Part shown: positions 1 to 4,884 of the stretch, piece after piece | Numbering within the stretch: the stretch's first letter is position 1 | Layout: the number at the start of each line of letters is the position of its first letter | Assembly (NCBI GenBank): GCA_003154335.1 | Contig: PMDE01000084.1 | Location: 1,665-6,699, forward strand | Reading direction: 5' to 3' | DNA: 5,035 nucleotides | Source: Methanoregula sp. | GTDB lineage: Archaea; Halobacteriota; Methanomicrobia; Methanomicrobiales; Methanospirillaceae | Notes under the pieces: model-generated | The model's database searches: none | Told to the model about the DNA's origin: nothing | What the model saw: the letters and a program-made list of their open reading frames with translations, nothing else | Made by a program: the position numbers and the translations under genes

Positions 1-69
1 GTACCCGTACGTAGCCACACCACCAGGGTTTCTCGGTCTGCATAATCCGTCAAAATATATCGTGATCAT
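1..69 (-). CDS. rnhA: Ribonuclease HI family protein, N-terminal fragment (runs off left edge)
   Basis: Reading leftward from an ATG at 69, the 23 visible codons begin MITIYFDG and contain RNPGGVATYGY. This is the first beta strand of a type 1 RNase H fold: the Asp of YFDG (residue 7) is the first catalytic, metal-binding acid, and the NPGG turn (14-17) is the usual family signature. Type 1 RNases H cleave the RNA strand of RNA-DNA hybrids during replication and repair. The other acidic residues lie outside the window, so activity cannot be judged. The start is favoured because the protein begins directly at the first strand and a GGGAGG site sits nine bases upstream; an in-frame ATG eight codons earlier is less likely. 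The stop of a 42-codon ORF lies four bases upstream, suggesting co-translation. It could also be one of the shorter RNase H-like proteins of unknown role. Confidence 0.75.
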   Translation of the reverse strand, partial: MITIYFDGLCRPRNPGGVATYGY

Positions 70-73
70 ATCT

Positions 74-202
74 TCATGCCTCCCGATCAACATCGTCCCA
101 AGGGAGAGATCTCACGTTCACATCCTCGTCAAATACGAAAACCGGTCTGTTCTGGTCTGGTGACTTGCCATTACCGTGCCAGTGAATGCCGGATGTCGGC
201 AT
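74..202 (-). CDS. Small acidic hypothetical protein (42 aa) upstream of RNase HI
   Basis: An ATG at 202, directly preceded by an in-frame TAG, opens 42 codons ending in TGA at 74-76, four bases before the RNase H start. The product begins MPTSGIHWHGNGK and ends in an acidic half containing VFVFDEDVNV and LPWDDVDREA. Nine of its last 18 residues are Asp or Glu. I do not recognise a family and see no signal peptide or membrane segment. A weak purine-rich stretch (AGGGATGG) lies a few bases before the ATG. Tight spacing, same strand, and the RNase H ribosome site within its final codons support a real two-gene unit. Against it are its short length and the chance that it is the tail of a decayed gene. 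Confidence 0.4.
   Translation of the reverse strand: MPTSGIHWHGNGKSPDQNRPVFVFDEDVNVRSLPWDDVDREA
79..84 (-). promoter_or_regulatory. Ribosome binding site of the RNase HI gene
   Basis: On the minus strand this reads GGGAGG, nine bases before the ATG at 69. It matches the GGAGG core of the archaeal anti-Shine-Dalgarno partner and lies inside the last codons of the preceding small ORF. It decides the start of the RNase H gene in favour of the ATG at 69. Confidence 0.55.
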
Positions 203-380
203 CTACGCCATCCCTTACCATATTCGAGGTAAAGAGGCAAAGCCGGATTAGAGGACTAAGGATCGTTCATCATTTCATGATTTGTAGTTTTCTCCCGTCA
301 GATATTTTGATTTTTAGGATTCTGCAATCTATTTTTCCTTCCACTACGGAGAAAATTCGTTTCAATCCAATAAAGAAGGT
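203..380. other. AT-rich intergenic stretch, no gene
   Basis: Between the stop of the methyltransferase and the 42-codon ORF I see no convincing reading frame on either strand. The stretch is richer in A and T than its neighbours. It holds one small perfect inverted repeat, ATCAT-TTC-ATGAT at 269-281, and scattered T-runs such as TTTTT at 311-315 on the plus strand. No strong minus-strand T-run follows the methyltransferase stop, so readthrough into the small ORF and RNase H genes is possible. Confidence 0.5.
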
Positions 381-1241
381 CTATATTTTAACATTCAAAC
401 ATGGATACAACATTGACTTTGAGATATCACATCCGCACTTCCCCTCTTTCTGTGCCATCTCCCGGATCCTCTTTTCGGCAAGGGTGACATAATCCGGGTT
501 GAGCTCAATCCCCACATACCTTCGCATAAGACGTGTGGCAACAATTCCAACGGTGCCAGACCCGAAAAACGGATCTAGTACAACCTCGTTCTTTGCGGAT
601 CCGGCACACATGCATCGTGCCACCAGTGGCTCCGGGAAGACAGCATAATTAATAGAGGGATTGGTTACCATGGGGATCTCCCATACGGTTTTTCTGGATG
701 CAGAATCCTCAATGCAACCATGATAGGCATACTGTTCTGACTTAGCAAAGAGGAAAACATAGTCATGGCTTCGTACAGGACGATCCCGGACCGGTTCGGG
801 GCGGTGATTGGGGATGGACCAGATTATGTCAGACCTTAGGTACCAGCCATCATTTTGCAATTCCATTGCAAGTCTCCAGGGAATACCTATCAGGTCCTTA
901 TTTTTGAATCCTTGCTGGAGTGCAGGGGGATATTTTAATTCTTTCTCCGGGACTTCTTTGCACATTGCCCACCAAAGTTCATCGTCGCTCGCATACGTAT
1001 CTCCGATAACCAGCCAGAGTGTGCCTGAGGGGGTCAGGGTTCTTCGAACCTCCCGGAATACCTGGACAAGGTGCTCGATATATTCACGATAATCCTCTTC
1101 GTACCCGAGTCTGTCGGTAAATCCGCTGAACCGGGTATCCCAGTAGGGCGGACTGGTGATGCAGCAGGAAATAAAATCATCAGGGAGAGTACGCAGTACG
1201 GTAAGAGAATCTCCACAGAGGATTGCGTTGGATTGCATCAT
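381..1241 (-). CDS. Site-specific DNA methyltransferase, beta class, probably N4-cytosine; solitary in window
   Basis: This 286-residue protein transfers a methyl group from S-adenosylmethionine to a base in a specific DNA sequence. The motif order is that of the beta class: catalytic motif IV TSPPYW at 29-34, GDTYA at 80-84, LIGIPWRLA at 117-125, the IIWSIPN..PEPVRDRP block at 139-155, SHDYVFLFAKS at 158-168, VWEIP at 186-190, and AdoMet-binding motif I DPFFGSGTVG at 223-232 followed by GIELNPDY at 244-251. SPPY rather than DPPY or NPPY points to N4-cytosine, though beta-class N6-adenine enzymes are related. The region between SHDYVF and VWEIP is short, making it compact for its family. The target-recognition part is probably within 85-120; its target cannot be read from sequence. 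Start: ATG at 1241 or the adjacent ATG at 1238, with AGG just upstream. The last ~20 residues (KCGCDISKS onward) are AT-rich and look unconserved. No endonuclease gene is adjacent. Confidence 0.93.
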   Translation of the reverse strand: MMQSNAILCGDSLTVLRTLPDDFISCCITSPPYWDTRFSGFTDRLGYEEDYREYIEHLVQVFREVRRTLTPSGTLWLVIGDTYASDDELWWAMCKEVPEKELKYPPALQQGFKNKDLIGIPWRLAMELQNDGWYLRSDIIWSIPNHRPEPVRDRPVRSHDYVFLFAKSEQYAYHGCIEDSASRKTVWEIPMVTNPSINYAVFPEPLVARCMCAGSAKNEVVLDPFFGSGTVGIVATRLMRRYVGIELNPDYVTLAEKRIREMAQKEGKCGCDISKSMLYPCLNVKI

Positions 1242-1287
1242 AACCTGGCGATATGATTGATACAGCTTCCGTGAGTTTTCATCGCTG

Positions 1288-1297
1288 AATTATTATT
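1288..1297 (-). promoter_or_regulatory. Possible TATA-like box for the methyltransferase
   Basis: The minus strand reads AATAATAATT, an all-AT decamer about 47-56 bases before the methyltransferase start. An archaeal TATA element here would place the transcript start roughly 20-25 bases before the ATG. No B-recognition element is obvious, so this is only a candidate. Confidence 0.25.
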
Positions 1298-1368
1298 GGG
1301 TGAGAGGACCCCACTTTAGTCTTCATTATTATGGTTCAGTTGCTCCTCTTTTCCTTTGTAGTATGGTA

Positions 1369-1440
1369 TCATGTTTCCCATTCCCCAATCAACGAGGGAT
1401 GATCAGGCTGATCTGATTCCGAGATCGAATGATCTGTCAT
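1369..1440 (-). CDS. Possible 23-residue leader-like ORF with a strong ribosome site
   Basis: The ATG at 1440 is preceded by GGAGG (1451-1455) with a ten-base spacer, the best Shine-Dalgarno match in this gap. The product begins MTDHSISESDQPDHPSL and ends IGEWET; it is acidic, with no recognisable motif. Its TGA overlaps the ATG at 1372 as ATGA, the usual layout of translational coupling, and that second frame gives 18 residues ending at 1316. The pair precedes the methyltransferase on the same strand by 74 bases, so a leader role is imaginable. Frames this short arise often by chance. Confidence 0.22.
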   Translation of the reverse strand: MTDHSISESDQPDHPSLIGEWET

Positions 1441-1480
1441 TTTTAGTTATCCTCCGGACTCTTCCGTCAGGCATTCGATC
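1423..1480. repeat. 9-bp inverted repeat enclosing GGAGG and ATG
   Basis: GATCGAATG at 1423-1431 is exactly complemented by CATTCGATC at 1472-1480, with a 40-base spacer. The spacer contains, on the minus strand, the GGAGG site at 1451-1455 and the ATG at 1438-1440. A minus-strand transcript could fold with both in the loop. The long spacer makes a stable hairpin less certain. Confidence 0.35.
1466..1478 (+). repeat. Left copy of a 13-bp inverted repeat bracketing the VOC gene
   Basis: GTCAGGCATTCGA here is the exact reverse complement of TCGAATGCCTGAC at 2298-2310. CTCTTC occurs just outside (1459-1464), one base away. The two copies enclose about 845 bases with the VOC gene and the zinc-finger-like small ORF. 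Confidence 0.45.
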
Positions 1481-1508
1481 CTGGCTACTTTGAACCTTAT
1501 TGTACTGG

Positions 1509-1515
1509 ATATTAT
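1509..1515 (-). promoter_or_regulatory. Possible TATA-like box for the short minus-strand ORFs
   Basis: The minus strand reads ATAATAT about 70 bases before the ATG at 1440 and about 270 before the methyltransferase start. It could drive a leader transcript through the short ORFs into the methyltransferase. Only the AT-rich heptamer supports this. Confidence 0.22.
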
Positions 1516-1568
1516 GGTTCTGTCAAGTCTTCGGTTGGTTGTATTAAGCCTTCGTCGAGGAAAATATG

Positions 1569-1658
1569 TCACCACCCACAGACTTTACAGCGCCCTGCAG
1601 TACCGTGATCCCGCTGAAAAATGCAGATTGGACTTTCACCTGGCAACTCATTGCCCAT
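1569..1658 (-). CDS. Putative zinc-finger microprotein (29 aa)
   Basis: From an ATG at 1658 the minus strand encodes 29 residues ending at a TGA. The product begins MGNELPGESP and ends with CIFQRDHGTAGRCKVCGW, giving C-x5-H-x5-C-x2-C (Cys12, His18, Cys24, Cys27), a plausible zinc site capped by a CKVCGW knuckle. I do not recognise a named family. It lies 46 bases after the VOC stop on the same strand, beyond two T-runs that look like a terminator, and has no good ribosome site, so it may be the end of a decayed gene. In the same frame, translation past the TGA would continue 18 more codons (HIFLDEGLIQPTEDLTEP) to a TAA at 1512-1514, so the gene could be interrupted by a stop. The longer in-frame version starting at 1772 overlaps the VOC gene and is less likely. 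Confidence 0.35.
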   Translation of the reverse strand: MGNELPGESPICIFQRDHGTAGRCKVCGW

Positions 1659-1662
1659 TGGT

Positions 1663-1677
1663 AAAAAACAGGAAAAA
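1663..1677 (-). terminator. T-run terminator after the VOC gene
   Basis: The minus strand carries TTTTT then TTTTTT, separated by CCTG, 28-42 bases after the VOC stop. Archaeal polymerase stops at such T-tracts without needing a hairpin, and none is seen here. Confidence 0.5.
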
Positions 1678-1704
1678 TTTCTGAACGGGAAGGTACAGAC
1701 GCTC

Positions 1705-2073
1705 TTATTTAGCCAGAGTATTTTCTTCCCAGAGTCCGAATATGTTTCCTTCGGTATCCATGCAGTTGGCAAGGAAACCCATCCCGGGCACGGCCATCTT
1801 TTCTGTAATGACCTTTCCCCCGAGGCTTTTTACCTGCTTCATCGAGGCGTCAAGGGAAGCCACACCAAAATAGTTCATCATTCGTTGCGAAGGATCCATC
1901 CTCTTTCCCATACCGCCTCCAATACCCGGGGTTCCATCCAGGTTCGTGGTATTAATGAGGTTGTACTGCATTTCGGGGACGGGATCGAACTTCCATCCCA
2001 AACGCCCGGCATAGAATTTCTTTGCTCTCTCGACATCTTCAGTAGGTACATCAAAATGGACAATCGCTGACAT
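1705..2073 (-). CDS. VOC family (glyoxalase-fold) protein, COG3324-like
   Basis: The 122-residue product (MSAIVHFDVPTED...) is a single VOC-superfamily unit: the opening strand with His6 as a likely metal ligand, the helix ERAKKFYAGRLGWKF (15-29), a GIGGGM loop (50-55), and a second half with LGGKVITEKMAVPGMGF (84-100) and the closing DTEGNIFGLWEE (106-117), whose Glu (about 116) often completes the site. This matches the family often described as predicted enzymes related to lactoylglutathione lyase, whose substrates are mostly unknown; I do not call it a glyoxalase. It is cytoplasmic, with no signal or membrane segment. Start: an ATG at 2094 would add seven residues, but it has no ribosome site and lies too close to the TATA-like palindrome. 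The ATG at 2073 has GTGAT six bases upstream and opens on the family's first strand. It is probably a single-gene transcript, with T-runs after the stop. Confidence 0.88.
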   Translation of the reverse strand: MSAIVHFDVPTEDVERAKKFYAGRLGWKFDPVPEMQYNLINTTNLDGTPGIGGGMGKRMDPSQRMMNYFGVASLDASMKQVKSLGGKVITEKMAVPGMGFLANCMDTEGNIFGLWEENTLAK

Positions 2074-2079
2074 CAGACA

Positions 2080-2084
2080 ATCAC
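2080..2084 (-). promoter_or_regulatory. Ribosome binding site that sets the VOC start
   Basis: The minus strand reads GTGAT, six bases before the ATG at 2073. It matches the 3' part of AGGAGGTGAT, the archaeal consensus partner of the 16S rRNA tail. It supports the shorter, 122-residue protein over the 129-residue form. Confidence 0.45.
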
Positions 2085-2107
2085 GAACCTTCATTGGATT
2101 ACAAGAT

Positions 2108-2123
2108 AATAAAAATTTTTATT
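2108..2123 (-). promoter_or_regulatory. AT palindrome, probable TATA element of the VOC gene
   Basis: AATAAAAATTTTTATT is a perfect 16-bp palindrome, entirely A and T. It begins 35 bases before the ATG at 2073, which fits an archaeal TATA box about 25 bases before a transcript start with a short leader. As a palindrome it could also be read on the plus strand or bind a dimeric regulator, but no plus-strand gene begins nearby. Confidence 0.5.
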
Positions 2124-2287
2124 CAGATGATAACTGAAGCACAGAGGGCAGTTCTTCCTGACCGATACCTGATCCGGTCGTTCCCGGCGCAAAAAGCCGA
2201 ACCTAGGACCAACCCACGAGACAAGCATTTATTCACAATCTATTTCTTTTTCGCAGACTGACATCGGACATCGGGAGATTTATCTGA

Positions 2288-2473
2288 TCCTATCCCGTCG
2301 AATGCCTGACCTCTTCAGACCTCATCCACCATTCCCAAATCCGTGCTCAATACACCCCGGTGTATACAAAAGAGCTGCACGCAACCGTTGGTTGCCGTGC
2401 CGGAGAAGAGGTATTGATCGAAGCAGGAGACCACGGATTTCCAGCGTTCCTCTATCGATTTCCTGCTCACTGA
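2288..2473 (+). pseudogene. Possible remnant of a hydrolase C-terminus
   Basis: A 61-codon open frame between two TGA stops has no ATG (only a GTG at 2360) but reads like protein: YTPVYTKELHATVGCRAG, then EEVLIEAGDHGF. A hydrophobic strand followed by G-D-H-G-F resembles the segment carrying the catalytic His of alpha/beta hydrolases. After GDHGF the frame becomes unlike a hydrolase, but skipping one base (C at about 2441) gives QRSSIDFLLTD, which fits the closing helix. This suggests a truncated gene with a one-base frameshift. The transporter starts 34 bases after the TGA in the same frame. The resemblance is by eye only, and chance cannot be excluded. Confidence 0.28.
2298..2310 (-). repeat. 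Right copy of the 13-bp inverted repeat bracketing the VOC gene
   Basis: TCGAATGCCTGAC on the plus strand is the exact reverse complement of 1466-1478. The hexamer CTCTTC follows directly at 2311-2316 and is also found outside the left copy (1459-1464). The layout recalls terminal inverted repeats with a short target duplication, but there is no transposase. Confidence 0.45.
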
Positions 2474-2506
2474 TTCAACGTTGTCCGGATTGACAGGACA
2501 ATCCTT

Positions 2507-4459
2507 ATGGAGATCAAGGGGTACCTGGATGAGACAAGACGATATTTATCTGTTGAGGGGGAGATATCCTCTTCGGAGAATGGTGATGAATCTCCCGGTT
2601 ATATCGCGGGGACCATTTACCATGAACATCATTACCCGGTAAAAATGAGTGTCCTCTGGAAATATTTAAAACCGCAGAGAGGGCTTATCATCGTTGCTCT
2701 TATCCTGGCGGGGATCAGCCAGCTGCTGAGTCTTGTCGATCCGCTTATTTTCGGGAAGATCATCGATGATTATGCCTTAAATCCGGCTAACAGCACGGAA
2801 GAGGCGCTGGTCAAGGGGGTGCTGTTCTGGCTGGGTGTGGCGGTCTCTGTCGCCATACTTGCCCAGGTTACCAAAGCGTTCCAGGATTATTTCACCCGGC
2901 TGGCAGTAAAAAAGTTCGGCATGCAGATCTTCAATGATGGGTTGCAGCAGACGCTTCGTTTATCCTATGATGAGTTCGAGGAACAACGGAGCGGTGAGAC
3001 ATTATCGGTATTGCAGAAAGTGAGGGAGGATACCCAGGTATTCATTAATCTGTTCATCAATGTCGTCTTCTCTTCAATTGTTGGAATGAGTTTTCTCATT
3101 GGCTATTCGATTACCAAGAACCTGCTGCTGATACCTGTTTTTGTAATCGGTATCATAGTCCTGGGTTCGCTTACCGGATTATTGAGTAAACAGATCAAGT
3201 TGACGCAACGGTCGATCAATCGCGAAACGTATAAAATATCAGGAGTGATTACAGAATCCCTCCGGAATATTGAGCTGGTAAAAAGTCTCGGCCTGACATT
3301 TCCCGAAATACGAAGATTACAGGACCAGAACCTGAAGATCTTCAACCTGGAGATGACGAAAGTAAAAAGGATCCGCCTGCTGACCTTCCTGCAGGGAACA
3401 ACGCTCAGCATCCTCAAGCAGTCAATATTGTTCATCCTGCTCTGGTTAATTTTCAGAAAAGCCCTAACTACGGGAGAACTGATCTCGATGCAGTTCATCT
3501 CAACTATCATTTTCGGGCCCTTGCAGGATCTTGGCAGCATCATCATCAGTTATCATGAGGTGGAATCGTCCGTGAATAATTTCGATCAACTGATGGAGAA
3601 GCCGGTTGAGCAAAATGTGGAAAATCCGATTGAGATCGATGAGCTGAGCAATATTTGTTTTGAAAATGTGGTGTTCCGCCATAAGACTGCCCATTATGAT
3701 GCCATCGATGGAATTTCTTTTGAGGTAAAGACCGGTGAGACGATTGCATTTGTCGGCCCTTCGGGTGCAGGCAAGTCAACGCTCGTAAAGCTCCTGCTGG
3801 GATTATACCATCCCATGAGCGGGGAGATCTGGTTCAATGGTCACCCGTCTTCCCAGATACGGTATAATCCGTTGCGGAGACAGATCGGTTTCGTTTCGCA
3901 GGACGCCCAGTTGTTCGCAGGGACAATTAAGGAAAATCTCCTGTTTGTCCGCCCGGATGCGACAGACGAACAGATGATGGATGCATTGCACAAGGCAGCC
4001 TGTGATAATCTTTTGAGTAATTCTCCACAGGGTATTGATACCATTATTGGCGAGAGCGGAATGAATCTGTCCGGAGGAGAGAAACAGCGTATATCCATTG
4101 CCAGGGCCCTGCTCCGTCATCCCCGTTTGTTAATCTTTGATGAGGCGACTTCAGCGCTCGATTCATTGACCGAGGAGGAGATCACGAATACCATCAGGGA
4201 TATTTCCCTGAGCAAAGACCAGATATCCCTGTTAATCGCTCACCGGCTGTCCACGATAATGCACGCGGACGTGATCTATGTACTGGAGCAGGGAAAGATT
4301 GTCGAGACCGGCTCTCATGCAGGTCTTCTGGATCAAAAAGGTCTGTATTACGCAATGTGGCGCCAGCAGGTTGGTGAACGCAGGACTCCGGGGCCACCGG
4401 CTCCCCTGCCGGAAACTTCTTTGACGGAACCTTCCCTCCCGGAAAAATTCCTGCCTTAA
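2507..4459 (+). CDS. ABC exporter half-transporter (fused membrane and ATPase domains)
   Basis: The 650-residue product belongs to the MsbA/LmrA-like type I exporters, which use ATP to move substrates out of the cytoplasm or between membrane leaflets as dimers. Residues 1-46 are a hydrophilic lead. Six likely membrane segments lie near 59-79, 104-121, 182-201, 204-225, 303-317 and 325-345. The nucleotide-binding domain has Walker A GPSGAGKST (417-425), Q-loop Gln465, signature LSGGEKQR (521-528), Walker B LLIFDE (541-546) with catalytic Glu546, D-loop SALD (549-552) and H-loop His579, so it should be active. Where most relatives have the A-loop Tyr, this protein has His392. A proline-rich tail (628-650) extends past the usual end. 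Start: the ATG at 2507, with AGGA eight bases upstream; an in-frame TGA at 2471 rules out a much longer form, and Met47 is a weaker choice. No partner subunit is in the window, so a homodimer is likely. The substrate cannot be told. Confidence 0.93.
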   Translation: MEIKGYLDETRRYLSVEGEISSSENGDESPGYIAGTIYHEHHYPVKMSVLWKYLKPQRGLIIVALILAGISQLLSLVDPLIFGKIIDDYALNPANSTEEALVKGVLFWLGVAVSVAILAQVTKAFQDYFTRLAVKKFGMQIFNDGLQQTLRLSYDEFEEQRSGETLSVLQKVREDTQVFINLFINVVFSSIVGMSFLIGYSITKNLLLIPVFVIGIIVLGSLTGLLSKQIKLTQRSINRETYKISGVITESLRNIELVKSLGLTFPEIRRLQDQNLKIFNLEMTKVKRIRLLTFLQGTTLSILKQSILFILLWLIFRKALTTGELISMQFISTIIFGPLQDLGSIIISYHEVESSVNNFDQLMEKPVEQNVENPIEIDELSNICFENVVFRHKTAHYDAIDGISFEVKTGETIAFVGPSGAGKSTLVKLLLGLYHPMSGEIWFNGHPSSQIRYNPLRRQIGFVSQDAQLFAGTIKENLLFVRPDATDEQMMDALHKAACDNLLSNSPQGIDTIIGESGMNLSGGEKQRISIARALLRHPRLLIFDEATSALDSLTEEEITNTIRDISLSKDQISLLIAHRLSTIMHADVIYVLEQGKIVETGSHAGLLDQKGLYYAMWRQQVGERRTPGPPAPLPETSLTEPSLPEKFLP

Positions 4460-4466
4460 CTCCCTA

Positions 4467-4472
4467 TTTTTT
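4467..4472 (+). terminator. T6 terminator after the ABC exporter
   Basis: TTTTTT begins eight bases after the exporter stop codon, with no hairpin upstream, as typical for archaeal termination. Confidence 0.55.
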
Positions 4473-4884
4473 AACTTCGTTTACCTGTTCTTCCCGCCCC
4501 GGAGGCAAAGGTCGCGAAAGTTTGAGTGAGTTTTGCCAGAATCCGGTCACGTTCATGTCAAAGAACCTGAGGATTAATCCGGGGAACGTTGTGTTGTCAG
4601 ACATAAAGCGGCGCTTCGACCGACTTATTTCCCGTGGAGAAGGGTAGTTTTGTTGTTTCATCACTATCTTTTAATGAATTGGTGGCATGGACTATCGAAC
4701 GGAGAGGATCGCTGGATTACCTCTCAATGCATCCTGGAGGCAATCTTTAGTTCCTAGTCAAGGGTAATATTCACCGTATGCGGGTTGATGGACGGGATCA
4801 ATTTTCGATTCCCAGATTTCAATAAAAAATTAAATTTGGTAAAGAACATCCGTTGCGGCAAAACGAGTTTCTTCCTATGAGAGT
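4473..4884. other. Intergenic stretch with only weak small ORFs
   Basis: Nothing here is a confident gene. On the minus strand, a frame from ATG 4661 (or GTG 4664) down to 4464 gives 65-66 basic residues starting MKQQNYPSPREISRSKRR; it has no clear ribosome site or known motif and ends four bases from the exporter stop. On the plus strand, an ATG at 4555 gives 30 residues (MSKNLRINPGNVVLSDIKRR...) ending at 4647, covering the same bases. At most one of these could be real. Further plus-strand frames at 4634-4750 and 4674-4757 are under 40 codons and overlap. The AT-rich run at 4821-4837 is the only promoter-like element. Confidence 0.4.
4821..4837 (+). promoter_or_regulatory. AT-rich possible TATA region
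   Basis: AATAAAAAATTAAATTT is an uninterrupted 17-base AT run, 48-64 bases before the ATG at 4885. This is a reasonable position for an archaeal promoter of that small ORF with a leader of about 20-30 bases. It could equally serve a minus-strand transcript. Confidence 0.25.

Larger units (their letters stand above)
1242..1568. other. Gap with short minus-strand reading frames and clustered repeats
   Basis: No standard gene is present. On the minus strand, three short frames overlap: an ATG at 1474 giving 23 residues (MPDGRVRRITKNDRSF...), an ATG at 1440 giving 23 residues, and, in the same frame as the first after a TGA at 1403-1405, an ATG at 1372 giving 18 residues (MIPYYKGKEEQLNHNNED). 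The first and third could be one ~52-codon gene broken by a stop. The stretch also has four GATC sites in 34 bases (1401-1434) and a 9-bp inverted repeat (1423-1431 with 1472-1480). It may be a decayed gene or a leader region for the methyltransferase. Confidence 0.35.
2124..2506. other. Long gap between VOC and transporter genes
   Basis: The VOC and ABC transporter genes diverge here across about 430 bases. The left part (2124-2287) shows no plausible reading frame; it has a small hairpin-like CGGC-N7-GCCG at 2185-2199 and an AT-rich patch ATTTATT at 2227-2233, a weak TATA candidate for the transporter. The right part (2288-2473) contains a protein-like open frame without an ATG, described separately. 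An ORF from 2302 in another frame looks like noise, being rich in Arg and Pro with no motif. Confidence 0.4.

Noticed and set aside
76..492. 138-codon plus-strand ORF
   Set aside because: Covers the RNase H upstream ORF and the end of the methyltransferase on the opposite strand; composition is basic and Ser/Ile-rich with no motif, and it has no ribosome site.
1403..1405. TGA between two in-register short frames as selenocysteine
   Set aside because: No SECIS-like structure seen, and the flanking protein segments have no known selenoprotein motif; a nonsense mutation or chance is simpler.
1521..1526. TTGACA on the minus strand, like a bacterial -35 box
   Set aside because: The window looks archaeal, and no good -10 partner is found at the right spacing; TTGACA also recurs at 5016-5033 with no gene to serve.
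1621..2070. 149-codon plus-strand ORF opposite the VOC gene
   Set aside because: Almost fully antisense to the VOC gene, whose family motifs are clear; the plus-strand product shows no family features.
2302..2493. 63-codon plus-strand ORF before the exporter
   Set aside because: Arg- and Pro-rich with no motif, while the neighbouring frame over the same bases looks more like protein.
3103..3546. 147-codon minus-strand ORF inside the exporter
   Set aside because: Antisense to the membrane domain of the exporter; Arg- and Ile-rich product typical of a reversed membrane gene.
4464..4664. 66-codon minus-strand ORF after the exporter
   Set aside because: No ribosome site or recognisable motif, and a plus-strand frame competes for the same bases; mentioned only in the intergenic entry.
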